This document shows, in pieces, positions 45,239 to 55,012 of a stretch of 64,000 nucleotides of DNA. Every line of letters starts with the position of its first letter. The stretch's first letter is position 1. Source of the stretch: Triticum aestivum (lineage: Eukaryota; Streptophyta; Magnoliopsida; Poales; Poaceae); NCBI RefSeq assembly GCF_018294505.1, contig NC_057810.1, positions 703,649,622 through 703,713,621 on the forward strand, read 5' to 3'. Under the pieces are notes generated by a model. That model was given only the letters and a program-made list of their open reading frames with translations. It made no database searches and had not been told where the DNA came from. The translations under genes were made by a program, and so were the position numbers.

Positions 45239-46768
45239 ATGTCGAACAATGAAGAAACTGGGCCTTCTGACCAAGATGCAGACGAGATGGATTATGAGGG
45301 TGAACAAGAGTACCTCGACTATTTGACTGCTAAGCAAGGTTTGCAGGTCGGCCTCGATGATGGTACTGACGCCGACATCGACACCGACGGCGCCGGCACC
45401 GATGGCGGCACCGAGACCGGCGGGGAAGGTACCGGCCCCGATGCCGCTACCGAAAAGAGGAAGCATAAGAAGCAGAGGATACGAAAACCTAACAAACTAG
45501 GGATTGGACGACTTGTGATCACAAAGATGGCACCTGGCAAGTTTGAGCCGTTAGAGCCGGAAGAACCTCGCAAGTGCTATGGGAACCAAGTAGGATGCAT
45601 CCTACGGGAATGCGCGAGCATCAACAACGATGACTTAAGGAGTAAAGAACATTTGACGCAGTTGCTCCTAACGAAGTTGCACAAGAGATTCAAGTTCCCC
45701 GACCGGGATGATAACATAGAACAACCGTGGGATGATCCGAAGATGAAAAAGACTAACAATCACGCCATGGGCATGTTCAGCAATGATTTGGCCTCCTGGA
45801 AAGGGAGGGTGAAACGAGCTATTGAGGCTGATGAACCCCTGTCCAAGATTCTGGAGGAAAATCCGACACTTACGGAAGAGGAGTTCGAAAAGTTCAAGGA
45901 CACTTGCGCTACCGAGGCAGCCAAGGCTAAGGCTGCGAAATTCAAGAGCCTCCAGCAAAGGAACATGGGGAAGCATCGCCTCGGAAGCCGTGGCTACCTC
46001 GGTAAAAGGCCCATATGGGATAAGGAGGATGCGGAACGTGAAGCCGCGGGTCTCCCAGACCCCTTCACGAAGTTCACCAATCCCTTGGAGCATGACTTCA
46101 TCAGGGCCCGCTACAAGTGGGACAAGGAGAAAAAGGTTTTTTACACAGACAAGATCACGAGGAAATTGATTAGACTACTGGAGAAGCAAGACCAGCTTGC
46201 AGCCGAAAGCCCTACTTCTCCGATGAGGCCCAAGTGGGACACCCCTCTCAACTGGGCCTTGAACGAACTTAAGGGACTCCCTTTGGATCAGCGGCCGCAA
46301 TATGGTCGTGTGCACGGCGCTGGATATGGCGCCACGTGGAAGGTGTTTTACAATGAGGGCCTGGAGACCAAGAAGCTGAAAAAGAAGTTTAGTCAGGCGG
46401 ACATCGACGCGAAGGTGAAGCTTGCGGTCGAGAAAAAAGTAGCTGAGGACGCGAAAAAAGCAGTCGAGGATAAATATGAGTTGCTACAGCAGGCAGTCAA
46501 TGCAGCTGTAACTGCCTGCAGAAATGATTTTGCTACTAACTTGGTTCCAGTTATCATCAACTGGGCGAAGGAAAATCCAGACAAGACGGTACATGATTTC
46601 CCGTTGCCCAGTTTCGTCGGGAGCAACTCCATGAACAACAACACCATCACACCATCACTTGCTCACGCAACCGGGCCTCCTCTCGCAGCCGCTCCCGCTC
46701 ATAGCAGCCCGTCCTCAGTCTCAGGTGCGCTAGGTGGGCCTTCGTCTTTGGCTGAGCACGACATATAA
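45239..46768 (+). CDS. CACTA A TNPA-like ORF, 509 codons
   Basis: The frame is intact from the ATG at 45239 to the stop at 46766-46768. The N-terminus is acidic (residues 1-75). A basic patch (EKRKHKKQRIRKPNKLG) follows at about residues 77-93. The central region has HKRFKFPDRDD, FSNDLASWKGRVKRAI and HRLGSRGYLGKRPIWDKED blocks, like the Ptta/En/Spm plant transposase family (TNPA side). A charged C-terminal coiled coil (KVKLAVEKKVAEDAKKAVED) and a Ser/Pro-rich tail end it. TNPA proteins bind subterminal repeats and bring transposon ends together with TNP2 in the nucleus. The match is by pattern only; an unrelated DNA-binding ORF is possible. Confidence 0.75.
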   Translation: MSNNEETGPSDQDADEMDYEGEQEYLDYLTAKQGLQVGLDDGTDADIDTDGAGTDGGTETGGEGTGPDAATEKRKHKKQRIRKPNKLGIGRLVITKMAPGKFEPLEPEEPRKCYGNQVGCILRECASINNDDLRSKEHLTQLLLTKLHKRFKFPDRDDNIEQPWDDPKMKKTNNHAMGMFSNDLASWKGRVKRAIEADEPLSKILEENPTLTEEEFEKFKDTCATEAAKAKAAKFKSLQQRNMGKHRLGSRGYLGKRPIWDKEDAEREAAGLPDPFTKFTNPLEHDFIRARYKWDKEKKVFYTDKITRKLIRLLEKQDQLAAESPTSPMRPKWDTPLNWALNELKGLPLDQRPQYGRVHGAGYGATWKVFYNEGLETKKLKKKFSQADIDAKVKLAVEKKVAEDAKKAVEDKYELLQQAVNAAVTACRNDFATNLVPVIINWAKENPDKTVHDFPLPSFVGSNSMNNNTITPSLAHATGPPLAAAPAHSSPSSVSGALGGPSSLAEHDI

Positions 46769-46914
46769 TATTCCATTTTTGTTGCCTTTCGGTTGTTTTA
46801 CGCCACAGACATATGTGTTTGCAAGCGAAAGAAACCCCGTGCACCATACTATACTTGATCAAAGGCCAGAAGGTGGACGTGGGAAAGGGGATGATAATGG
46901 ACCCCTCTTAACGG

Positions 46915-48797
46915 ACGTTCCACAACCAGCCGATCCCCGCTGGGCACTTCAGGGTTAGCTTGACCAGTGTGAAATCGGGGCACGAGGATTTGCCTCCTCC
47001 AGTACAGCATGTGGGAGCGGACGACGAGACCCCGCTGCGGATTGGAAGCTGCAAGAATTGGGTGCTGCTATGGCCGAAGAATCTTATTCGTCTGGAGCCG
47101 GCCGAGAGCACACCAATAACTACCACACATCAACAAGCATGTGCGAAGACCACCACCCCGCCTACGCAATTACCAGCTCATGTAGTGCCGGGTGAGAGCG
47201 GCGGACGACATGATGAAGGGGGTGCAATAGTACTGGCTGATGTAATTTCTCCTGTAGAACAGAGAATGGATGATGAGACGGAGGTCGACCCTATGGATTA
47301 CCTCAATACAAACGCGTATGACTGTGACATAGATATGATGAGTCAACCATATGACGAATCAGGCTATCAGCTTGCTAATGAGGATATGGATGATATGCCC
47401 GGGCAGGGTCGTACCATGGATTGCAAAAAGTCTCTCTTCATGAAATCCTCACAGGACACGCCTGAAGATGCCGCCTCAACACAGGCTCAACTAGCCGGGC
47501 GCGAGGGTCATACAGTACTTAGCCCGGGAACACTGGGGTAGGGGTTAAGGAAGGGTCTGGAAGGTGTGCCCAAGAAAAAGGAGAGGAAGAGATCGGGGAA
47601 GGTAACTGCCTCCAAACAAGCCAGAGCACATAGCAGCCAGACGATGCATTCTGAAGAGCGTGTACCCGTGAAAGGTGCGGTCATGTTCCATCTCACGGGC
47701 GAGCCGATGCTACCGCCGAAACCGCTGGAGGCACTATCAGGGGATCTCAGGAGACTGCATGACCATGTGCTGTCGACTGAGAAAAGCCTACTAGCCTCAA
47801 AGGATCCAGGATATCCGACATACGCGGCTCGTGTGCCTGAGGGAAAGTGCTACACCGATACACGGCCCGCGGAGGTGTTCTTCCTGCGGTTTGACCATAT
47901 CTTTGAGATGTTTCTAACAAGGCGGCTTGATTTTACTATCGTCCGCCTTTTTGCGCTACATATGAGCTCTGTCATGAAGAGTGAAGAAGTCTCACAAATC
48001 TGTGTGGCGGATCCGTACTACATGCACGAGTCTTTCTTGAGTCTCGGCGACTTTGAGCGTGAAACTGCTAGGGAGTACCTCCAAAACTTCATGGTATAGA
48101 ATAAGGACCGGGAAATTGTCCTCGTGCCTTATCATCCAAAGTAAGTCAGTTCCGGACAACCCTTTCGTACATTTCAATCATTCCTTCTCTCTCATATGGG
48201 GAATAATTTGAGGTGTCTTTTCCCCGCAGCAACGGGCGCGCCGTCCTTATTATTCTTTACCCGCAAGTCTCCCACGCCGTGTATTTTGACCCTTCCAGAG
48301 ACTACGAGAAAAAATACTACACCCACATAATGAATATTCTAGATGATGCTCTCCAAGGCTTCAGCTTTAGAGGTGGCCACGTGCAGATCAAGAAACAACG
48401 GAATAAGAAGATGGGTTTCGCGCATAAAACTAACTTCTCCTGCATCCATGTCCCAAAACCAAGCAAGAAGGATGGATTCTACATCGTCCATCTCATGATT
48501 CAGTTCAACACGGATCACCAAAAGCTTCGCATTAACAGCAGAAATGATGATCATATCCACAAGTGGCTAGAATCTCATGGAGAAGCGGATTATAAACTTA
48601 GAGATGACTTCTTTCGCATCCAAAGCGACATTGCGACGATCATCATGAAAGAAGTCGTCGATGAGAAGGGGATGTTCCACCACGGCCCTATATCGCGAGC
48701 TGACGTCCGAACTCGCATAGGCATGCAACGTCTAGACCTCACGCCGTTCAAGAAGCTAGGGTTCGCCCTCGATGATATGGAAGGATGGAACTTCTAG
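46915..48797 (+). pseudogene. CACTA A Ulp1-like (C48 peptidase fold) gene, degenerate
   Basis: Coding is in pieces. One piece at about 46960-47541 includes LRIGSCKNWVLLWPKNLI. A second, after a frame change near 47525, runs at 47566-48099 (FFLRFDHIFEMFLTRRLD). A stop at 48097-48099 is followed in frame by DREIVLVPYHP. A likely intron (GTAAGT at about 48140 to CCCCGCAG before 48230) leads to the third piece, to 48797. This piece has NGRAVLIILYPQVSHAVYFD and FSCIHVPKPSKKDGFYIVHL, matching the His-Asp and Cys strands of Ulp1-like proteins found in plant CACTA elements. The positions for catalytic His and Cys appear replaced, so proteolysis is unlikely. Confidence 0.6.
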
Positions 48798-49083
48798 TGA
48801 TTTATGATGCCGATGATGATGATATGTGTCGGTTGAACTTGTATACTTTTTGTAGCGATGAAACTTTGTGATGTCCACGGTCCCTGCCAAACTTGCGTAA
48901 CGCTACTTTGTTAGTTTGCGTACGATGACCTGCGTACCTCTAGTTAATTAATTTGCGTACTGTATGTTGCATCTAGTTGCTAACCCTTTCTTTTTCGGTG
49001 TTGCTCTAGTATATTTTGTTGCATATATATGATTGTACATCCTCTTCATGAACATGCATCTCTAACAGGTACCTAGTTTCTTG
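48798..49083. other. Spacer before the RNase H1 N-domain ORF
   Basis: No gene is seen. A possible 3' splice site (CTCTAACAG/G at about 49061-49070) lies just upstream of the next ORF's ATG. Confidence 0.5.
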
Positions 49084-49338
49084 ATGGCGAGATGGAAGTG
49101 CTATGTCGTGTACAAAGGGAAGGTTCCGGGGGTGTACAACGAGTGGCATGAGTGTCAGGCGCAAGTGAATGGGTTCACGGGCGCCAGCCATAAAGGCTTC
49201 AAAAGCAGACAAGAAGGAGAAGCTAGTTACTTGAGGTTCACGCTAGCGCGAGAGAGGACTCGTAACCGCCACCTCATGTACTGCATAGTTTCGCTCTCAC
49301 TCATAGTGATAGCACTTCTTGTGTATACCTTTGTTTAG
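49084..49338 (+). CDS. RNase H1 N-terminal (hybrid-binding) domain protein with a C-terminal membrane segment
   Basis: The 84-residue frame starts at the ATG at 49084 (MARWKCYVVYKGKVPGVY). Residues 5-50 match the RNase H1 N-terminal / caulimovirus viroplasmin domain: YVVYKGKVPGVYNEW, the QVNGFTGASHKGF turn and SRQEGEASYL. In RNase H1 this domain grips RNA-DNA hybrid or dsRNA. No catalytic RNase H domain follows. Residues 64-84 are hydrophobic (MYCIVSLSLIVIALLVYTFV), a tail-anchor-like single membrane span. It sits as the last gene of CACTA A, before the right subterminal repeats. The frame is intact. Its role in transposition is unknown. Confidence 0.75.
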   Translation: MARWKCYVVYKGKVPGVYNEWHECQAQVNGFTGASHKGFKSRQEGEASYLRFTLARERTRNRHLMYCIVSLSLIVIALLVYTFV

Positions 49339-49589
49339 ATGGATGACGTTGTTGTAGTTGCAAGTATTCGAGACTTGCATGTATCGCTATTTTCGAGATG
49401 ATGACAAGATATCACTTTATGTTGGATGATGATTATGATGAGACTATTTGTATGTACATGCTATGATTACGTTTGTGGTCTCGCAGGCATTTGTATGTGT
49501 ATCATGATGACATTTCTATGTGCTAAAGATTCTTCTATAAAGCCTGTTCAAATACAAAACAAATATGCCAAAAAAACAAAAAAACCTAC
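49339..49589. other. 3' flank of the RNase H1 N-domain ORF
   Basis: No gene is seen. It is A/T-rich with ATGATGA runs and presumably provides the transcript 3' end. Confidence 0.5.
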
Positions 49590-49846
49590 TTAAATTAGCA
49601 GTAGCGAGTGTATAAAAGTTAGCAACAGCGCCGCGATAGCAGTAGCGCGTCCAGGCGAAGCGCGCTAGAGCTACTAGCAGTAGCGAGCTTCCGCTAACAG
49701 CGCTGTTGCTACACTTGTGTAGCAGTAGCGCCGGTGAGCACGCGCTACTGCTATCTGTTAGCTGTAGCGCCTTATTAGTAGCGCCTATCCCCGCGCTACT
49801 GATACATCTAAAACCCGCGCTGCTGCTAGCCTTTTCCCTAGTAGTG
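49590..49846 (+). repeat. CACTA A right subterminal repeats and terminal inverted repeat
   Basis: Units such as AGCAGTAGCGCG, GCGCTACTGCTA and CGCGCTGCTGCTAG in both orientations end with CCTTTTCCCTAGTAGTG at 49846, followed by the TAG target copy. Confidence 0.88.
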
Positions 49847-49849
49847 TAG

Positions 49850-49999
49850 GCACAAAACGAATCTATTCAAACATCATACGATGGGTGTAGTGCTTTGTAA
49901 AAGGCCATTTTTTGCGCAAGAATCAATATAAGGGGGGCCCACATGCCCCACAAGCTTAAGGGGTGCGCCCCCACCCTAGGGACAAAACGAATCAACTCA
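49850..49999 (+). repeat. Tandem repeat, continuation and right copy
   Basis: GCACAAAACGAATC at 49850 continues the left unit (16214-16294). GCGCAAGAATCAATATAAGG through CACCCTAGGGACAAAACGAATC (about 49914-49994) is the second unit. Confidence 0.7.
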
Positions 50000-51449
50000 A
50001 AAATCAGTGTCTTATTCATACCCCAAGTACATTTGTCTGCTTCTCAAGTTGCTCGCTAAGTCTGACGGGAAATGTACATTTCTTTTGACCCCTAAATCCG
50101 TCCATGGATCGACAAGCTCCGTCAGTGGATTAGCTTCATGATTTCTTTTGGAGCCGTCACCGTTTATCGGGAGTTCGATTATGTAAATTGGAGTGTTTGT
50201 TGTTTAAGGCGTGACTATGATGAACCTTATCGGCATTGTTCACTTTATATACTAGTGCAACACATATTGTGTTGTACTAATGACTATGACCCACTTGAGA
50301 TATCATCCCCTATCCCATGGGGCATATACCCCGTAGGATGGTCAACGTAAGTCAAGACGAGTCAAAAAAAATCAAGCCATCAATATGGTCAATAATAATT
50401 CAAAAAAGCTCTTGTGGTTCCAAGCAAGCCACCCCAATCGACGAAAGTCCAATCAAGCCTTCATTGTCAACAAGTCCAAAAAAGGAAGATATCGTAAAAG
50501 AATAAGTGAAATCAAAACAAAAGACCACATACAAGAATAAGTGAAAGATCAACACAAAGTGACAAAGAAGCACAAAACCCAAGCAATAAGGCATTTGTAT
50601 CGTGGGGAGAATCTCTCCCTAAATGGGCCCCACCCCCTCCCAGCCCAACTAGTAGCACATGGGATAAAAGACAGAAAAGTGCACAGTAGTATCACTAGAG
50701 TTTATGCACATCCTCCTCTCAAGACCAGGCCCTTCTCGCACGGAGTTGATTCAAGGCCTAGTTAGAATAAGAACCTTCCAATTTGTTGAAACTTCTCTTG
50801 GGTCATGAGAACCAACGAACCAGGTGTAGTGGATTTTGGTTCCAATCTAGAGTGTTTGTTGACTTGAGTTCTATCTCAAAAGGCTATGTATCATTGAGTT
50901 TTATTATTGAGTAGGTATCACTAGTTATCTCCCAACTTGTGAATATCGGGACTGCATGCCGCATCAGATTGTACAGTGTTATATTGTTCGTACCTTGATG
51001 TTACATTTCAATGAAATACGATCAAGGTGATGCCACACATGATGGCCACAACAACCACTATGGTATCTCATATTTTATTGTTGTCCTCTTCAAGTAAGTT
51101 TCATCATGCCCTTGGTGGTTTGCTGCAACGTGCCCTTAGAGGGGGAGGGGGGTCGATAAGCTATACTCCTTTTCTCTTACTGTCATTTGGGGTTTGAAAT
51201 TGGCCTTGTACAAAGCACCATGCCCATCTGTAAACTCAGTTTTATTTTTTGTGGGGTATCCGTAAACTTAGTTATTCCACAAGTTTGAAGCATGTTTCTG
51301 ATCATCGATGTGATTTACCGTATTCTATCATTCGCTGAGTCTACATATCAAACTAAATTCAATTCAAGACACTGCCAAAAGTGTATGCAAGACACATGTT
51401 GGTGTTTTTTTTAATATAAACCGACACCCTGTTCTAAATCGAAAACAAG
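50000..51449. other. Intergenic stretch, no gene supported
   Basis: Short open frames (for example 50138-50350) show no recognisable domain or codon bias. Nothing further is seen until the Stowaway MITE at 51452. Confidence 0.5.
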
Positions 51450-51451
51450 TA

Positions 51452-51505
51452 CTACCTCTGTAAACTAATATATCTAAAACGTCGTATACTAGTTTACGGA
51501 GGGAG
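51452..51505. mobile_element. Stowaway-type MITE, 54 bp
   Basis: The ends CTACCTCTGTAAACTA and TAGTTTACGGAGGGAG are inverted repeats close to the Stowaway CTCCCTCCGT terminus. They are flanked by TA dinucleotides (51450-51451, 51506-51507). The two arms form a near-complete hairpin. Confidence 0.85.
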
Positions 51506-51665
51506 TATTTCATAAGATCAATCTACAATCAAAACCAGACTCACAACAAATCTTCCTTTTTTTGCTCACTTTTTTGGAACTTGCAAGTTGTAGTTTTGTT
51601 TTGAGAGAAAAATGCAAGTGGTAGTTCAAAAAGGTGGAAAGGCGAGCGAGAACCACGCCGAAGGG

Positions 51666-51673
51666 CCCACGTG
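51666..51673 (+). promoter_or_regulatory. G-box upstream of the chloroplast RNA-binding protein gene
   Basis: GGGCCCACGTGTC contains a G-box (CACGTG, 51668-51673) next to a GGGCCC motif, about 145 bases before the start codon. Both are common in promoters of light-responsive plastid-protein genes. Function is inferred from motif and position. Confidence 0.5.
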
Positions 51674-51817
51674 TCAGCGGCCCGTACTAAACTACCTCCC
51701 CTTATCCCCTCTGCCACCGTCCCCCGCTGCTTGGCCCTGTACCGCTCCACATCACCCCGAGCTTCGTGACCCCCTCCCCCGCGCTCGCAGCCTCGCAGCA
51801 CCGCACGGCCGGGCGCC

Positions 51818-53193
51818 ATGGCGCACTCCTGCCTCTCCGCGGCGCGCACGGCGGCCGCGCTGCGCCTCCCGTTCCAGGCCGACCACGCCGCGTCCGCGTT
51901 CCACCGCCCGGCGCGCGCGCCGTCGTCCCGTCCGCACGCGCACCGGCTCATTGCCGCCGTGCCGGTGCCGCGGGGGAGCAGGCGCGCGCTCGCCGTCGTC
52001 GCGATGGCGTCGCAGGAGGAGGCCACGGCTGTCGAGGAGGCGCAGGAGGAAGACGTACAGGAAGAAGCCGCGGGGCAGCCGGAAGAGGATGAGCCAGCAG
52101 CAGGGGAGGTCGAGGAGCAGCAGCCGGAGGAGGAGGAGGAGCAGGGCGCGGCCGCGGAGGCGAGCTCGGAAGGAGGCGAGGAGGCTAGTGGTGATGGAAG
52201 CACTGGCACCGGGAGCAGCGCCACCAAACTCTACTTCGGGAACCTGCCGTACAACTGCGACAGCGCGCTGCTCGCCGGCATCGTGCAGGACCACGCCGCC
52301 CCGGAGATGGTCGAGGTATGCGCGCGCGCGCACGCTGTTTGATGAAATACATTGGCCGATCGCTTCCGTCTTGATCTCAAACGCCTGCGTTTTCAGGTGC
52401 TCTACGACCGGACGACGGGGAGGAGCCGGGGCTTCGCCTTCGTGACAATGAGCACGCTCGAGGACTGCGAGCGGGTCATCAAGAACCTCGACGGCACCGT
52501 GAGCACTCTGCTCAGTCCATCCACCACCACCCCGTACATCTTCCATGGATTCCTCTCATGCTCATGCATCGATCGTTTTATGTTTCAGCTGTACAGCGGG
52601 CGCACGATGAGGGTGAACATGGCCGACAGGCCGAAGCCGAAGGCGCCGCTGTACCCGGAAACGGAGCACAAGCTCTTCGTCGGCAACCTGTCGTGGACGG
52701 TCACCCCGGAGATGCTCACCGACGCGTTCCAGCGCTGCGGCAACGTGGTGGGCGCCCGGGTGCTCTACGACGGCGAGACCGGCCGGTCCCGCGGCTACGG
52801 CTTCGTCTGCTACTCCACCAAGGAGGAGATGGACCAGGCCATCGAGACGCTCAACGGAACGGTAATAAGAAACTGTGCCTGACACTATCACTGAGTACAT
52901 GAAAAGCTCTGAATTGCCAAACTGGCAATGAGTAGTGGCCTCACACTAGCACCTAAAAACCTTTGGAATGCAGAATGTAGCAACCGACATAGGACTGAAA
53001 AAACTTTGCCAAGATGAAGTTTCCTTGCTTAACTAACATGGATTCTGCTTGAAATTCATTCTTCACGGCGGCACCAAGAAAAGTAAACCAGAGTTTCCAA
53101 GACATAACTGAACTTAACTGAATAGTAACAATCCTGCAGGAAATCGAAGGCAGGGAGATCCGGGTCAACTTGGCCCTGGGGAAGAGATACTAG
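51818..53193 (+). CDS. Chloroplast RNA-binding protein (cpRNP), two RRMs, four exons
   Basis: Exons are 51818-52315, 52397-52498, 52589-52861 and 53140-53193. Every intron is GT...AG and phase 0, giving 308 residues. Residues 1 to about 60 are Ala/Arg/Ser-rich and low in acid, as a chloroplast transit peptide is. Residues 64-130 are Glu-rich, the acidic domain typical of cpRNPs. RRM1 starts at 137 (RNP2 KLYFGNL, RNP1 RGFAFVTM at 177-184). RRM2 starts at about 228 (KLFVGNL, RGYGFVCY at 268-275), and the protein ends VNLALGKRY. From memory it is closest to the Arabidopsis At1g60000 type. cpRNPs bind and stabilise plastid mRNAs and assist editing and splicing in the stroma. The frame is intact, so it is probably expressed. 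Confidence 0.92.
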
Positions 53194-54217
53194 AGAGCTG
53201 GATCGTTTCTTCACATTGGAGAAACTCGCATCGGGGTTTATGCAATGCTTCCCTGCAATGCAGATCACGGAGCAACAAATAAGCCATCGATTGCTCGTGG
53301 AAGCGCATTCCGAGAGCAGTGACACATGGTTCTTGCATCGCCTGATCTGATATGCCAACCTGGTGTATATTTGGTGGCTTCGTTCGTCGAGATGGAGCGG
53401 GGGAAGGCCTTACTTTTCTAAAAGAAAATTTTATATGTATTTTTTTTGCGAGGGAAAATTGATATGTATGCATTTAATGATGTGAAATTGTAACTGAAAA
53501 TTATTGGGGTTGCTGCCTTGCTCGTGAGCATATATTTCCATGGTTCCATGATCTTGGAACTGCATTCTTTTAGATCCTCTTGCAACTTGGTTTATGTTTT
53601 TCTCACATATTATTGGGCTGAGGATGATAGAGTACCTAATTAAGTGTACATATTTGTCTGAGATGGATCTGTTACCATTCTTCCTACTAGCAGTTATGTC
53701 AGATTCATGTGAACACTAAGATGTTGTTTGGAGAATCAACTCAACATTCTCCTTTTCTAATTCAACATCGTCAATGCATATTGCAACTGCAAATGTAATG
53801 TACACTGCAATACTAATTTTCTGAGAGACAATATAGTCCTTTAGAGGCAAGAGTACAAGACACACATAAACTTCGGAGTACCACGAAGGTCGTAAGTTGT
53901 ATCGTGACAGAGCAATCATGACAGTGACAATTATGGCTGTATGCATCATTTTGATGCAGAGGGCGGGGCCAGGGTAATCCTCCTTTTCAAAAAAATGACA
54001 ATGACAATTTTTTTCCACCTTTTCTTGGTTTGATTGCGACCACACGCTGACACGTGGATGGAGGCTAACAAAGTAGCAACGTTTTCTTTTCATTGGCGTA
54101 TTAAGAGAAATTTGGGGAAAAATATGACTTCACTAAAAGGAAAGAAATAAAAGAACAAATGAAGTGAGATTAGCTCATAGTTGCTTTATGTTTTGATTAT
54201 TTTTTCTCATTGTTGTT
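53194..54217. other. 3' flank of the cpRNP gene
   Basis: This includes the probable 3' UTR (from 53194), then A/T-rich sequence without a supported gene. Confidence 0.5.
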
Positions 54218-55012
54218 GTACAATGCATGCACGACGAGGCTGAACATGGGCGACAAGTCAAAGATGATGCCGCCCCAAGAGACGGGCCACAAGCTCTTCG
54301 TCGCCAACTTGTCCAAGACGGTCTCCCTCAAGATGCTCACGGATGGGTTCCAATGGTACCAGAAACATAATCGGTGTCCGGGTGCTGTGACGGTGAGACC
54401 GACCAGTCCCACCGCTATGCATTGTCAACTTGTCAATGCATAATTTATGTTGAACGTGCATGCATGTATCCATAGTTGAGAAATGTTGTGGCGGAGGCCA
54501 TTAAATGATCCCCAGACGGAACCCCTATGAATTGAGATTGTGTGCCATAGAATTTAAACTAATGATATCGAGACGCTCAAATGAACTGTAATCGGTCCTG
54601 CATTGTTACCGTATCTATTTTGTTTGCTACTCCCTCCGTTCCAAAATAGATGACTCAATTTTGTACTAACTTTAATACAAAGTCGGGTCATTTATTTTGG
54701 AACGGAGGGAGTACATGAGAAACTACATATGTGCAAGTTAGATGCAAAGCTTCTAAATTTCTTCTATAATACTAACATTAACATAACGACTGTGCATATT
54801 CAAACCTTTCTAATGTAAAAATGCAGCAATGGACAATTTTGGATCTATTTTCCAAGTTGAAATCTATTTTCTGAACTGGTATTATTATATCTCAAATTTC
54901 AATATCACATCTCACAAATAAAATAAGATATAACTGAATAATAACTCATATTGTAGGAAATCATAGTCAGGGAGATCCGGCACAACTTAGTCTCTGATAA
55001 AAGATGTTAGAG
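54218..55012 (+). pseudogene. Decayed tandem copy of cpRNP exons 3 and 4
   Basis: At 54218-54420 the reading RLNMGDKSKMMPPQETGHKL and FVANLSKTVSLKMLTDGFQW parallels exon 3 of the cpRNP gene (VNMADRPKPK, ETEHKL, FVGNLSWTV, EMLTDAF). At 54955-55012 TGTAGGAAATCATAGTCAGG and GAGATCCGGCACAACTTAG parallel the acceptor and start of exon 4, followed by GATGTTAGAGGTC like GATACTAGAGAGC. RNP1 is destroyed and the first RRM is absent. A Stowaway MITE (54630-54711) sits in its intron. Downstream flank similarity (GATATATGTCTAATGATGCG at 55213 against GATATGTATGCATTTAATGA at 53461) suggests a segmental tandem duplication. Confidence 0.75.
54630..54711. mobile_element. Stowaway MITE, 82 bp
   Basis: The ends CTCCCTCCGTTCCAAAATA and TATTTTGGAACGGAGGGAG are perfect inverted repeats, flanked by TA (54628-54629, 54712-54713). 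This is a classic Triticeae Stowaway element. Confidence 0.93.

Larger units (their letters stand above)
16295..49846 (+). mobile_element. CACTA DNA transposon A (33.5 kb with nested insertions)
   Basis: The left terminus CACTACTAGGGAAAAGCC and the right terminus GGCTTTTCCCTAGTAGTG form an exact inverted repeat read on opposite strands, allowing for one extra base. The 3-bp target duplications TAG lie at 16292-16294 and 49847-49849. Both ends carry arrays of AGCAGTAGCGCG-type subterminal repeats, where TNPA-like proteins would bind. Genes on the plus strand are a TNP2-like transposase (split by Gypsy B), a TNPA-like ORF, a Ulp1-like gene and an RNase H1 N-domain membrane protein. Subtracting Gypsy B leaves about 10.5 kb. 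The subfamily is not assigned. Confidence 0.92.

Noticed and set aside
50138..50505. Small frames at 50138-50505 as a host gene
   Set aside because: There is no domain, no codon bias and no splice or promoter context.
51541..52546. Long minus-strand and alternative frames over the cpRNP gene
   Set aside because: They are GC-rich shadow frames with no domain. The plus-strand exons encode two complete RRMs with proper splice sites.
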